From DATBLE01 sp963775695 (GTDB lineage: Bacteria; Actinomycetota; Thermoleophilia; Gaiellales; Gaiellaceae): a DNA stretch of 64,000 bases. The stretch's first letter is position 1. The number at the start of each line of letters is the position of its first letter. The position numbers and the translations under genes are program-made. This document shows positions 26,682 through 34,978 of this stretch, piece by piece. The DNA lies in assembly GCA_963775695.1 (NCBI GenBank), contig CAVZJU010000011.1, forward strand, positions 248,001 to 312,000, given 5' to 3'. The notes beneath the pieces were generated by a model. The model saw only the letters and a list, made by a program, of their open reading frames with translations. It was not told where the DNA came from and ran no database searches.

Positions 26682-27027
26682 CTCGAAACCACCGCCACCG
26701 ACGTGTTCTCTGGGAGGATCCTCTGCGACTGCTCGACCACGGTAAGGCGGGAGTTTAAGCGTAAAGATCGGATCTTTGTCAAGAGGGGATCAGGGAATTC
26801 TGAACCGACCTCCTATGAATTAGCCAAGTGCCTGTGGCCCAGTTACCTTCTTTCACCCGATGTTTGCGCTCGGCGACCGGCGGAGGCCTGTACTTCTCGC
26901 AATTGCTGCAGTCTCTCCAGCCTGACTCCTAATCCTTTTCCGCGGCCAAACTGACGTGGCGGGCCACACGCGCATCGGCACCTCGGAAGCTCGGTCTCCG
27001 AGGGTGCACAGGGACGAGAACGCAAAA
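26682..27027. other. Intergenic region between the fuconate operon and att2
   Basis: The part next to the operon holds its candidate promoter (26754-26782). From about 26790 to 27027 no gene, tRNA or clear repeat is seen; open frames here have no family resemblance. Confidence 0.5.
26754..26782 (-). promoter_or_regulatory. Promoter with embedded 15-bp perfect palindrome (operator)
   Basis: On the minus strand a consensus -35 TTGACA (26782-26777) and a weak -10 CTTAAA (26759-26754) are 17 bases apart. Within the spacer lies AAAGATC-G-GATCTTT (26763-26777), a perfect palindrome of 7-base arms. The -35 is ideal and the palindrome fills the spacer, so repression by an FCD-type GntR dimer is the simplest reading; the regulator at 20778 in the same operon is the candidate. 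Confidence 0.7.
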
Positions 27028-27069
27028 ATGGTAAGGAGGGGGTCTCCGGTTCGAGTCCGGAAGAGGGCT
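27028..27069 (+). repeat. att2: 3' half of tRNA-Thr(GGT)
   Basis: Loop ATGGTAA, anticodon-stem strand GGAGG, T-stem TCCGG/CCGGA with loop TTCGAGT, acceptor strand AGAGGGC and discriminator T. All the visible pairing is intact, but the 5' half is missing. 37 of 42 bases match att3 and 36 match att1; the differences fall mainly in the T-stem and are compensatory. The broken recombinase gene ends 17 bases further right, an int-attP arrangement known from actinomycete integrative elements. Confidence 0.8.
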
Positions 27070-27085
27070 TCCGGTTTCTAGCTGC

Positions 27086-28082
27086 TCAGCGGATGTTGCT
27101 GTTTTCCGCCTGGGCGACGACTTGCCGGTGCAGCGTCCACGCGACGTCCACCGCGTGGACGTCGGCCCCTTCTGAGTGTGTGCAGGAGTCGAGGAGTTTG
27201 ATCGCGTGGTCGTGTCCGTCGCGGGCGAGGTGGCCGTAGTGGCGATCGATCATGGTCAGGCTGGCGCCCATGTAGCGGGAGAGGTCGAAGGTGGAGATGC
27301 CGGCACGGAGAGCGAAGGTCGCAAGGGTGTGCCGGAGATCGTAAACCCTCCGCAGCGGCCTGATCCCGGCCGCGAGCTGGGCGGCCTTCCAGTAACGCGC
27401 GCGGAAGTTGTGCAGGTCGAAGTAACCGCCGCGCACAGCGGAAAACAGAAGATCCGTCTCGGCACCGTCCGGGAGTTGCTCGAGCGCTTGGAGTGCGACC
27501 GCTTGGAGCGGCACCGCCCGGACACCTCCCTCGGTCTTCGTGCACTTGACCCGCCCGTTTCTGAACGCCCGCCGCACATAGACGACGCGCGCGTCGAGGT
27601 CGATGTCTCGGTGCTCGAGGGCGATCCACTCGCCCGGCCTCAGACCGGTCGCAGCCGCGAAGACCACCAGCGGTCGATCGCGAGGATCGAGCCTGGTGAC
27701 CAGCTCGCTAAGTTGCGTCCAGGACTCGAACGGCCGCTTCTCGGTCCGCCGTCGCTGCGGGTTGTCGACGCCTTGCTTGGCCGGGTTGACGTCGATCATC
27801 CCCCAGGCAACCGCCCGGGCCAGTACCTGCCGAAGCGCCTGAGTTGCCTCGAAGCGGTGACCGGGCGGAACTGTCATCCGCCAGGCCGCGATCTCCTGCG
27901 AGCGAAGATCCGAAAAGACGATGATCGCCGAACACCCGGACCGCCTTCGCGAGTAGCCAGCGCAGCTTCTCGATCGTCTAGCACACGTCGCGCGCCACGG
28001 CCGCCAGTGCGACACCGGTCGCCCACAGCGCGTCCCCGTTCGCGGCCGTCGCTCTCAACCTGAACACTTGCCCCTGCTGCAT
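27086..28082 (-). pseudogene. Tyrosine recombinase (integrase), disrupted
   Basis: An ATG at 28082 follows GGGAGGTG, but the frame hits a TAG at 27980-27978 after 34 codons. It resumes as IEKLRWLLAKAVRVFGDHRL, and near 27915 a single extra T shifts it to DLRSQEIAAWRMTVPPGHRF and the catalytic part. The catalytic domain (27086 to about 27700) is intact: Arg in AATGLRPGEW, Lys in CTKTEGGVR, Arg in YDLRHTLAT and the nucleophile Tyr in DRHYGHL. So the core-binding N-terminal domain is broken and the enzyme is probably inactive. Its 3' end abuts att2, which marks it as the integrase of the 27.0-33.4 kb element. Confidence 0.85.
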
Positions 28083-28126
28083 CACGGATCACCTCCCACG
28101 ATCGAACGGGCAAGATCGGGGGTGAT

Positions 28127-28150
28127 CGTCTCCGAGCGGGAGCGGAGACG
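28127..28150. repeat. Inverted repeat between integrase and SEC-C gene
   Basis: CGTCTCCG and CGGAGACG form a perfect 8-bp inverted repeat with an 8-base loop, 45 bases upstream of the integrase start and 68 bases after the SEC-C stop. It could be a weak terminator or operator; no U-tract is present. Confidence 0.35.
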
Positions 28151-28218
28151 GAGGCCGTGCCGACGTGGGCCAGCCCAGTTGCATTCTTCGTTCGCGATAC
28201 GAACAGACCTGCTGCCAG

Positions 28219-29595
28219 CTACGCAGCGAGTTGCGTGGTGAGGTCGAGCTCGTCCCAAAGCCAACCGACGTCAGGCCAAGGGGCACCAGCGCGGCGGGCG
28301 TGTTCGGCGCGGTTCTCGATCGCGCGGAGGAGGAGCTCGAGGTCGTCACGAAGCCTCGGGATACGGGCGGCCGTTCGCGGCGTCGCTCCTTCGAGTCGTT
28401 CGAGCGGCTCGTCCAGCCAGCGTCGCAGGTACTGCTCGAGGTAGTCGCTGGTAAGAACGTCCTCCTGGGCAGGATGAAGCGCTTGTCTTCGCTCGGGCCG
28501 GTCGAGGTCGAGGGGTACGATCTCACGCTTGCGTAGCTCGGCGTTGCCGCTGAGGCGACTCGAGACGAGCTCGAGCGCGTGCTCGAGTCGCTGCTCGGAG
28601 ATCGCGTCGAAGCGGAGCTCGTAGCCGGCGAGCACGAACGTGCCGATCCCGATCCGGTCCGGGAACCCGGCGTAGGAGCTCTCGAAGAAGAGCGCGTGCG
28701 GCGGCAGCGCCGGCCGCCGAGCGAGAATCTCCTTCCGGTCGGCGGTGAGCTGGAAGCACTCGCCGTTGCCGTCCTCGCTCTCGCCGACCCAGAGCAGCTC
28801 CGGCGGCGTGTCGAGAGCCATGAACGCATCGTCGGGATCGAGCAGCGACCACGTGGCGCGCGCAGAGACGATCGGATCACCCTCGGCCGTGAAGTAGCTC
28901 GGCTCGGTGAGCCGGCTCGACGGGACGAAGCGGAGCAGCTCCCGGCTTGCGACGCGAAAGGCCTCGGAGAGTCCGGCCGGGTCGTGCGCCAGGCCATGGG
29001 CGTCCGCGAGACGCGCGAGCTCGGCACGAAGCTCGGCCTCCTCGTCTGGCGCGTAGACGAGCACAGGCCCCCACAGCGTCGCGGGCGGGCCGCTCGGCAT
29101 CAGGCGGCAGAGCACGACATCCCACCGAACCACCTCGCGCGAGACGGTCTGACTGGCGACCGGGACCGAGGCACCGGTGAGGACGTCCTCGAGCTCCAGC
29201 GAACGGCCCGGAACAACGGCCTTCACACGATGGAGGCCGAGCCGCGCGGCGGCGATCCGCTCCGCAACCTCGCGCTCGCCCGGCGCCAGATCGGGACGGG
29301 CGAGGTAGCAGGCGATCGGTGTTCGGCCGCCGGACAACGCACGGTCCGAGTTGAACCAGGTGAGCAGGAGCGCGAAGTCACGCTCTCCAATCCGGTCACT
29401 CTCGGGATGGAACTCCTCAAACGCCTGCGCGAGCTCGTCGCCGAACCGCTCGACCGACCAGTCGGAGATCAACTGACCCACCCGGCTGTCCTCGCGTGCG
29501 TGCTTCGCCAGCCGCTCCTCCTCCCAGAGACAGCACTGCTTGTACTTGCGGCCGCTGCCGCACGGACACAGCGCGTTCCGAGCGGTCTTCGCCAC
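28219..29595 (-). CDS. SEC-C zinc-motif protein of unknown function
   Basis: 458 residues from a GTG at 29595 that places the SEC-C motif NALCPCGSGRKYKQCC at residues 6-21; the frame is open further upstream. The SEC-C motif (C-x-C-x8-C-C) binds zinc and is found at the end of SecA and in many uncharacterised proteins; here it is N-terminal. The remaining 430 residues are mixed alpha/beta with no domain I recognise and end in WDELDLTTQL. It appears intact in an otherwise decayed element. No role can be assigned. Confidence 0.85.
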   Translation of the reverse strand: MAKTARNALCPCGSGRKYKQCCLWEEERLAKHAREDSRVGQLISDWSVERFGDELAQAFEEFHPESDRIGERDFALLLTWFNSDRALSGGRTPIACYLARPDLAPGEREVAERIAAARLGLHRVKAVVPGRSLELEDVLTGASVPVASQTVSREVVRWDVVLCRLMPSGPPATLWGPVLVYAPDEEAELRAELARLADAHGLAHDPAGLSEAFRVASRELLRFVPSSRLTEPSYFTAEGDPIVSARATWSLLDPDDAFMALDTPPELLWVGESEDGNGECFQLTADRKEILARRPALPPHALFFESSYAGFPDRIGIGTFVLAGYELRFDAISEQRLEHALELVSSRLSGNAELRKREIVPLDLDRPERRQALHPAQEDVLTSDYLEQYLRRWLDEPLERLEGATPRTAARIPRLRDDLELLLRAIENRAEHARRAGAPWPDVGWLWDELDLTTQLAA

Positions 29596-29681
29596 AACCC
29601 GGAACGCTACGAGCAACAGCGGACGGCGCCTCGCGCGGGTTCCGACAGGCCCGCTCGTTACAGTCCCCGGCCATCGCGGCC

Positions 29682-30036
29682 ATGACCGGAAGCGACCTTC
29701 GACACCGGCTCGACGGAGCCCTGCGCGAGGTTGAGCGGCTGCGCGCCGAGAACGAGCGGCTGCGGACGCTGCTCGCGCTCGCTCAGCAGACGAAGACGAT
29801 CCTCGATCCGAGCAAGCCGGAACCGCCGCCCCCTGGGTGCCAGCTCCCCGGCCTCGGCGGACGAGAAGGTCGCGCTCGTGCGGCGCTTGTTCCGCGGCCG
29901 CGACGACGTGTATGCGCTTCGCTGGGAGAGCGCACGCACCGGCAACACTGGCTACGCACCAGCAACCGCCGAAGGCTGGAATCGGCATGGGCCCAAGACG
30001 TATCTGCCGATGAGCGACGAGGCGATCGAACGCCGG
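29682..30036 (+). pseudogene. TOTE conflict-system primase-type protein, N-terminal remnant with frameshift
   Basis: An ATG at 29682 opens a coiled-coil-like start (ALREVERLRAENERLRTLL). Near 29835 a one-base insertion shifts the frame, after which it reads SADEKVALVRRLFRGRDDVY, ALRWESARTGNTGYAPAT and KTYLPMSDEAIERR. The order 'coiled coil, EKVALFRxLFRGRxDVYALRWE, GYAPA, LPLTDEVI' is the N-terminal signature of archaeo-eukaryotic primase proteins of TOTE conflict systems, as I remember it. The similarity stops near 30036, so the primase core, helicase and nuclease parts are absent. It is divergent from the SEC-C gene. Confidence 0.65.
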
Positions 30037-30150
30037 CGCTCGGCGTTTAGGGGCGTTATCGCCTCGAAGGTCGCACCGAAGGTCGCACGCCGCCGCGAGC
30101 ACCTCTCCGCGCGGGGCCGATCTTTGCGAGCTACGACACGAGTGCGTAGC

Positions 30151-30401
30151 GGGGCGTTCCGGTGATCGGCGACCGCGGCTGGCGTCACAACCGCGAGAGC
30201 TCGAGCCGGCTGTGGCCGTCCGGCGTTCGCATCATCGCGATCTCGAACGCGCTGGTCGCCCAGCCCGGTGACGCGCCCCGCCCACTCTCCTTCGACCGTG
30301 GCTCTCCCCTCGAGCTCCAGGCCGAGCTCGGCGAAGAAAGCGATAGCGGCATCAAGGGATTCCACCACGATGCCGACGTTGTCCATCCGTAGGAGCGTCA
30401 C
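30151..30401 (-). pseudogene. VOC (glyoxalase/bleomycin resistance) family remnant, two frameshifts
   Basis: From the ATG at 30401: LLRMDNVGIVVESLDAAIAF, then FAELGLELEGRATVEGEWAG and RVTGLGDQR. A one-base shift near 30248 leads to IAMMRTPDGHSRLELSR, and a second shift leads to VTPAAVADHRNAP before similarity ends near 30151, where it meets the end of the TOTE remnant. In frame order this is a typical VOC N-terminal half. The start overlaps the GNAT stop (ATGA), so it was once translated with it. Not expected to fold. Confidence 0.75.
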
Positions 30402-30871
30402 GCGGCCCCTCTAGTCCCGTCGCTTCGACGCGGCGCGTACTCCACGCGAGCGAATGGCCAGTCCGACTCGAGCCACTCACTCACGGCGCGCCAAAGCGGG
30501 GTGTCCAGGTGCGCGCGGCTCTCCCGTACCCAGGAGAGCGCGCAGGCGTCGTAGTCACTGCCGGACACCGGGTAGATGTAGACGCACCCGATCACCTCGC
30601 GGCTGGCCGGATCGAGCACCGTGTACGTGAACCCCTTTCGGTTGCGGAAGTCGTCCGCGTGGCGCTGCAGGTCCGCGCGGTTCTCATCGCGCGTCATCTC
30701 TCGCGGCCAGGAGCCGTCGGGATACCCGGGCGTCGCCGCGATGTGTTTCATCGACGACGTCCAGGCGTCGTAGTCCTGCTCGTTGTGCTCAGGCCCGAGC
30801 GGCTCGAGGACGAACTCGGAAGCCTCGAGACTGAGCGGGACGTCGAAGTCGGGCGGGACGAACTCGGCCAC
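30398..30871 (-). CDS. GNAT-like N-acetyltransferase
   Basis: 157 residues from a GTG at 30871 (VAEFVPPDFDVPLSLEASEF); the frame remains open upstream into the YCII remnant. The fold order fits a GNAT: FVLEPLGPEHNEQDYDAW, then YTVLDPASREVIGCVYIYP and a C-terminal LWRAVSEWLESDWPF with the final strand RVEYAPR. It lacks a clear Q/RxxGxG/A acetyl-CoA loop, so the activity is uncertain; many actinobacterial relatives are annotated simply as N-acetyltransferases. ATGA overlap with the broken VOC gene. Confidence 0.75.
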   Translation of the reverse strand: MAEFVPPDFDVPLSLEASEFVLEPLGPEHNEQDYDAWTSSMKHIAATPGYPDGSWPREMTRDENRADLQRHADDFRNRKGFTYTVLDPASREVIGCVYIYPVSGSDYDACALSWVRESRAHLDTPLWRAVSEWLESDWPFARVEYAPRRSDGTRGAA

Positions 30872-30974
30872 GCGACCGATCGTAGAGGTCGGTTCAGGGG
30901 AGCTGGGAAAGCGAACCCTCACCCTGCGCCAGCGTTCCGGACTGACGCCAGATGAGAGTCGTCCTTGACAGGCA

Positions 30975-31312
30975 CTACTCTTCGATCGCTCGCAGCTCCA
31001 GGACGCCGAAGGATGCTCCAGGGTTCTTCGACGCAACTTCAACGGCCTCGTCACGGTTCGGCATTCGAGAATGTTGAAGCCCGCGATCTGAAGGGTCTGC
31101 TCGGTCACCGGTCCGTCGTCGACGGCCAGCTAGCCTTGTCGAACGCGCAGCGTCTGCACCTCGGAGATCGGGGCGAGGACGTGCCCTGCGAGGCGCACGC
31201 CGCGGGCGTCCATCTCGTCACACCACGCGGCTACGGCGGCCGGGACAGTCGCCCGCTGCTCCGCGTCGAGCTGCACGCTGGGGTCACGATACGTAAAGAG
31301 CATGAACTTCAC
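30975..31312 (-). pseudogene. YCII/DGPF-family remnant, two frameshifts
   Basis: From the ATG at 31312: MKFMLFTYRDPSVQLDAEQR ... WCDEMDARGVRLAGHVLAPI and a stop at 31130; the next frame continues LAVDDGPVTEQTLQIAGFNI LEC (read across codons), and a third frame ends DEAVEVASKNPGA...VLELRAIEE with a stop at 30975-30977. The DGPV signature and the C-terminal ELRAIEE are typical of the PhnB/DGPF (YCII-related) family. Two single-base shifts disrupt it. Confidence 0.8.
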
Positions 31313-31430
31313 GGCGGCCTCCTTGATCGAGTTGTTCAGCCGGTTCGACTGTACGAGTCGCCGCCACTCATCGGTAATCGACGCTCAGAAAGTCTGGGTG
31401 CGCGAGTGTTCGCCTATGACGCCTGATCAG

Positions 31431-31976
31431 TTACGCCCAGGGCAGATGACCCCAGTACGGCGGCCGCTCTCGCCGGAACCGCTCGGCCGTCGCATAGACC
31501 TGCCCCGGGTCAGAGGTCTCCTCCTCCACGCTCGCGCCGTAGCGTGCCGCGAGTTCCGACACCGGGTACCGCACGTCCAGGCCCGAGTGTGCACCGACCA
31601 TCAGGATCGCGCACGGTCCGTCACCGGCCCCCACGAACGCATGCTCAGTCCAGGGAGGACAGTGGAAGAAGTCCCAGGGCCGAAGGCGTCGCTCCTCGCC
31701 CTCGACGAGCAGTCTGCACTCGCCGGCCAGAACGAGGAACGCCTCCTGATTGGCCTCGGCGTGATAGACGCCGCTCTGACCCGGCTCGAGGACCGTCACG
31801 TTGAACCCGAGTTGCTCGAACTCGACCGGCGGCTCGCCGTACTCGTTCGCGAACCAGCATGCCGCGCCCCTCGTTTCCGACGACCACCACTCCGCGTCCC
31901 GCACGTTGACGACGAACCAGCCCTCCGTCGCGGGGGCAAGCCCGGAACCGGAGTCCTCAAGCCGTGCTTCAGTCAC
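31431..31976 (-). CDS. Cupin-domain protein
   Basis: 181 residues from a GTG at 31976. A single double-stranded beta-helix at about residues 50-130: VTVLEPGQSGVYHAEANQEA (metal-type histidine and glutamate), FLVLAGECRLLVEGEERRLR and DFFHCPPWTEHAFVGAGDGP. N- and C-terminal extensions (SSETRGAACWFANEYGEPP and YATAERFRRERPPYW) are shared by a group of actinobacterial cupins. Enzymatic or binding function unknown. Isolated on the minus strand, facing the YCII gene at 32147. Confidence 0.88.
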   Translation of the reverse strand: MTEARLEDSGSGLAPATEGWFVVNVRDAEWWSSETRGAACWFANEYGEPPVEFEQLGFNVTVLEPGQSGVYHAEANQEAFLVLAGECRLLVEGEERRLRPWDFFHCPPWTEHAFVGAGDGPCAILMVGAHSGLDVRYPVSELAARYGASVEEETSDPGQVYATAERFRRERPPYWGHLPWA

Positions 31977-32146
31977 GAGCCGGATTCTCACACGTCCTGT
32001 GCCCAAGGAAGCCGGTCTGGGCCAATGTTCCGGAATGACCCCGAAGAAGTGAGGCTGGATCTGACCGCAGCCGATGAGTCCTCGTTCATACGCCAGTCTC
32101 TACCGCGATGCGGCCGGAGCAGGCCGCCGGGACAAGGAGCCATCAG

Positions 32147-32485
32147 ATGACGCGATACCTGATCTCGTTCGACGCCCACGCGATGGACCACATCCCCGAC
32201 GAGGACATGCCCGCCGTGGCCAAGGCCTCACACGAGGTGGTTCAGGAGGCCATGGACGCCGGCGTGTGGGTTTTCGGCGGCGGACTGGAAAACCAGGAGG
32301 CGAGCGTCGTGGCCACCGACGGGACGGTCACCGACGGCTCGTACCCGGAGGCCATCGGCGGGTTCTGTGTCGTCGACGTGCCCTCACGCGAGGAGGCGCT
32401 GAAGTGGGCTGCCAAGACCGCCGACGCCTGCCGCTGCGCGCAAGAAGTCCGGGAGTTCATGCCCGACCCGGCGGTCGGGAACTGA
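32147..32485 (+). CDS. YCII-related domain protein
   Basis: 112 residues from the ATG at 32147, which follows AAGGAG; an upstream in-frame ATG at 32108 is less likely. It begins TRYLISFDAHAMDHIPDEDM and includes VVQEAMDAGVWVFGGGLENQ, ATDGTVTDGSYPEAIGGF and VDVPSREEALKWAAKTADAC, the usual YCII-like order with the DG(x)4G signature. Members are small dimeric alpha/beta proteins without known activity, often next to sigma factors. It is intact, unlike the remnant at 30975. Confidence 0.88.
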   Translation: MTRYLISFDAHAMDHIPDEDMPAVAKASHEVVQEAMDAGVWVFGGGLENQEASVVATDGTVTDGSYPEAIGGFCVVDVPSREEALKWAAKTADACRCAQEVREFMPDPAVGN

Positions 32486-32596
32486 TCCGGCACGTCGACC
32501 TATTCGTCTGCGCGAGAGGTCCGTCGGCTGCGACAGCGGTCGCAAGGACATCACCCTGACCGCCTACGTGCAGGCCATGTTCGTCCCGGCGTCGGA

Positions 32597-33148
32597 TCAG
32601 GCGAGGGCGCGTTCGAGGGCCGCGCGGTCGGCGGGCTCGCCGTGCGTCGGCAGCACGAACTCGACGGGCTTGTCGAGCAGCGGCCTCAGCCCGCTCGCGA
32701 CCTGCTCGACCGTGACGCCTTCCGGTAGCCAGTTCGCGGGGATCTCGAGCCCCGTGCCGAGGTCGATCAGCGTATCGCCGGCGATCACCGCCCGAATCCG
32801 CTCGCTCCACAGCACGAGGTCGAGCTGGCCTTCACGGCCGGGGTACGCCTCCATTCCGAACAGCGAGTCGCCGATCGCATAGCGGGTCGCCGGGACGAGC
32901 TGGTCCTCGGGACGATCAGGCGCCCGGGCCCACACGGGAAAACCAAGCGCCGCCGCGTCGCGCTCGTGCCACGTGGAGGTGAGTACCGTAACCACCTCGC
33001 GCGATCCGAACAGCGCGCGCACATCGTCCGGAACGGCGATCGGGTCGATAAGGATCAGCCGCACGCCGTCGTCGATTGCGTACGCCGACACCGGCCCTTC
33101 CCACTTGGGGTGCGCCGCGGTCCAGTGGTACACGCCCTCAGGAAGCAT
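32597..33148 (-). CDS. Metallo-beta-lactamase-fold-like hydrolase
   Basis: 183 residues from an ATG at 33148 (MLPEGVYHWTAAHPKWEGPV). The order of strands and the motifs LILIDPIAVP, VLTSTWHERDA, VIAGDTLIDLGTG and FVLPTHGEPADR follow the metallo-beta-lactamase fold, with the metal-type Asp (GDT) and His (THGE). The first HxHxDH motif is reduced to STWHERDAAAL, so metal binding may be altered. Shorter than most (usual 210-300). Lies just left of att3. Confidence 0.75.
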   Translation of the reverse strand: MLPEGVYHWTAAHPKWEGPVSAYAIDDGVRLILIDPIAVPDDVRALFGSREVVTVLTSTWHERDAAALGFPVWARAPDRPEDQLVPATRYAIGDSLFGMEAYPGREGQLDLVLWSERIRAVIAGDTLIDLGTGLEIPANWLPEGVTVEQVASGLRPLLDKPVEFVLPTHGEPADRAALERALA

Positions 33149-33338
33149 TCTCGGATGCTGAGCACTACCGACTCCTCTCGTCCGGCAACCTCTCCCTGAC
33201 GGACCTGAACAGGAACGTGAACAGGTCGCACGAGGGTCGCACGGCCATGCAAAACGCGACGATGCGCGGCGCCTTCCGGCAACTCGATCCCGCTCCATTA
33301 CGCGGGATCCCGCATGAGTCGGCCCCCTCCTCACGTTC
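33149..33338. other. Gene-free stretch left of att3
   Basis: No gene is seen. CCCCCTCC (33324-33331) and GGAGGGGG (33346-33353) form an inverted repeat spanning the start of att3, part of the tRNA-derived sequence. Confidence 0.4.
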
Positions 33339-33380
33339 ATGGTAGGGAGGGGGTCGACGGTTCGAGTCCGTCAGAGGGCT
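33339..33380 (+). repeat. att3: 3' half of tRNA-Thr(GGT)
   Basis: ATGGTAG, GGAGG, T-stem GACGG/CCGTC around TTCGAGT, acceptor AGAGGGC and T. Same orientation as att1 (39/42 identical) and att2 (37/42). It closes a 6.3-kb segment whose other end carries the broken integrase, so it is the likely distal attachment site of that element. It is followed by a GC-rich/A-rich hairpin-like stretch (about 33384-33410). Confidence 0.78.
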
Positions 33381-33587
33381 CTAGAAAAGGCCAGCAAATG
33401 GGCTTTTTCGTTGCCCAAAGCGGCGCGGAGCGCGACATCGGCCAGGTCAGGGACCTGCTCGAACGAGCCGAGACCCCCGAACAACGACTCCCGATCTACC
33501 CCACGTCCAGGCCGCAGTCGATGCGCTCACCCGCCCGCCAGGCTGACTCACAGTAACTCGCACCGCTAGTGTTGTTGGCGACCGTCG
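33381..33587. other. Stretch right of att3
   Basis: A short frame (33398-33556) reads MGFFVAQSGAERDIGQVRDL and on, without family resemblance or supporting context; it is not called as a gene. Confidence 0.3.
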
Positions 33588-33947
33588 ATGATCAGCGCGC
33601 TCACCGAACTACCGGAAGGTGTGATCGGGTTCGAGGCGAGTGGAAAGATCGCTGCCGAGGACTACCGCGACGTCGTCGTGCCCGCGCTCGAGCAGGCCGC
33701 CAAGGCAGGGGACGTTCGCTTCATCATCGTGATGCGCGACTTCGACGGCATCTCCGGGGGTGCAATCTGGCAAGACCTGAAGATGGGCATCGAACATCTC
33801 CGTTCATGGAAACGGATCGCGCTCGTCACCGACATCGAGTGGATGAGCCACCTCACCGACCTCTTCGGCTGGATGACACCCGGCGAGACCAAGACGTTCT
33901 CCCTCAACCAGCAGGACGAGGCGATTCAATGGGTGGCGGCAGAGTGA
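33588..33947 (+). CDS. SpoIIAA-like (STAS-related) protein
   Basis: 119 residues, a normal length for the SpoIIAA-like family. It begins ISALTELPEGVIGFEASGKI and contains VVVPALEQAAKAGDVRFIIV, WQDLKMGIEHLRSWKRIALV and TDIEWMSHLTDLFGWMTPGE, a pattern common to this family of one-domain proteins of unknown role (STAS fold). The first gene right of att3, so it probably belongs to the resident chromosome. Confidence 0.88.
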   Translation: MISALTELPEGVIGFEASGKIAAEDYRDVVVPALEQAAKAGDVRFIIVMRDFDGISGGAIWQDLKMGIEHLRSWKRIALVTDIEWMSHLTDLFGWMTPGETKTFSLNQQDEAIQWVAAE

Positions 33948-34000
33948 TGACCTCGCAACCCTCCTCACAGCCCGACATCGTCGCCAGCCTCGGCAACGGT

Positions 34001-34025
34001 TTGGGGACAGGTCTTGGGGACAGGT
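34001..34025. repeat. Tandem direct repeat TTGGGGACAGGT x2
   Basis: Two exact 12-mers with a 13-base period (34001-34012, 34014-34025). Possibly recombinase arm sites. Confidence 0.45.
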
Positions 34026-34205
34026 TCAAGGCATCTCGGGGTGGCTCAGGGCGTCTGGAGCGCAGGCAAAGACAGGCCGGCCAAACCGCATAATCATGCG
34101 CAAAACACGGCGGGACGTGCGAATCCTCCGACCCGTTCAGACCGCACGGTTACACCATCTCGTCTCATTGGGTTGGGCACCGTAGATCAGAGTCGGGCAG
34201 TGTGA

Positions 34206-34227
34206 TCTGACCCAGAATCTGACCCAG
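34206..34227. repeat. Tandem direct repeat TCTGACCCAG x2
   Basis: Two exact 10-mers (34206-34215 and 34218-34227) with a 12-base period, 180 bases from the previous pair. Confidence 0.45.
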
Positions 34228-34311
34228 CCGCTGGCCCTCGCGCTTGCCCAGGATCACCGGGCGTTTTCGCTTCCCGGGAACTGGTCACCACGAACTCGCC
34301 ACGCGTGCTAA

Positions 34312-34342
34312 GGCTGTTGTCTACGACAGCAGCCTTCTTTTT
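34312..34342 (+). terminator. Rho-independent-like terminator
   Basis: GGCTGTTGTC (34312-34321) pairs with GACAGCAGCC (34325-34334) with one G-U wobble around TAC, followed by TTCTTTTT. It is the best intrinsic-terminator candidate in the window. The nearest upstream plus-strand gene is the SpoIIAA-like gene, 365 bases away. Confidence 0.6.
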
Positions 34343-34978
34343 GGACAGACTCGTCAAGGCGGCGACTTCCTGGTTATCGCGCTGGCGGTCGCGGAGACGA
34401 CCCACCCCGGCCGCCCCCGCGACGCCTACCTAAGCGGGCGCTTCACCCGCGCGCGAACGGTCACTGTTCCGCCGAGGTTCATCCGCGAGGTGATTCGGAA
34501 CCTCGATCCGGGGTCGCGGCAATCGCCTCGAGGCTGCCGCAATCGTGCTCTCAGTCTCGCGACCGGCCGACCCCGATGACATGTACCCGAACGAAACGCC
34601 ACGCTTGGTGCGGCGCTAACAGAGGCACACGATCTGTGGCCGAGGCCTTGTCGAAACATACGGCGGAGTCCCAGATCAAAGCAACATCGGCCAGACAGAT
34701 CACCGTTCTCCAGTAGAGCCACATACGGTAAGAAGCGAGGCCGGCCGCCCCTCGATCAACGAAAGAGAGCACCGCCCGCCTCATCATCCGCAGCCCCCGA
34801 ACCCGTCTCGATGGTCATCCAGGGAAAGAGCGTTCCGTTTGGGTCCCATGCGCGATGCCGACTGGATGTCGCCGGTCCAACAGAACGTCGCTCGGCGCCG
34901 TTCGCAGACGCTGTGCCCCTGACCCACGAGGCCCGCGAGTAGGCTCTTCGTCCCGTAGATGCGAGGCGAGGAGATCGT

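Larger units (their letters stand above)
33948..34978. other. 1-kb gene-poor stretch
   Basis: No protein of recognisable family is encoded on either strand; a 111-codon plus-strand frame at 34244 lacks support. It holds two pairs of tandem direct repeats (34001-34025 and 34206-34227) and a terminator-like hairpin (34312). It could be scar material from earlier integration events. Confidence 0.5.

Noticed and set aside
33398..33556. Short plus-strand frame right of att3
   Set aside because: No ribosome binding site, no homology signal, 52 codons only.
34244..34579. 111-codon plus-strand frame
   Set aside because: No family resemblance, spans a terminator hairpin, arginine-rich end.
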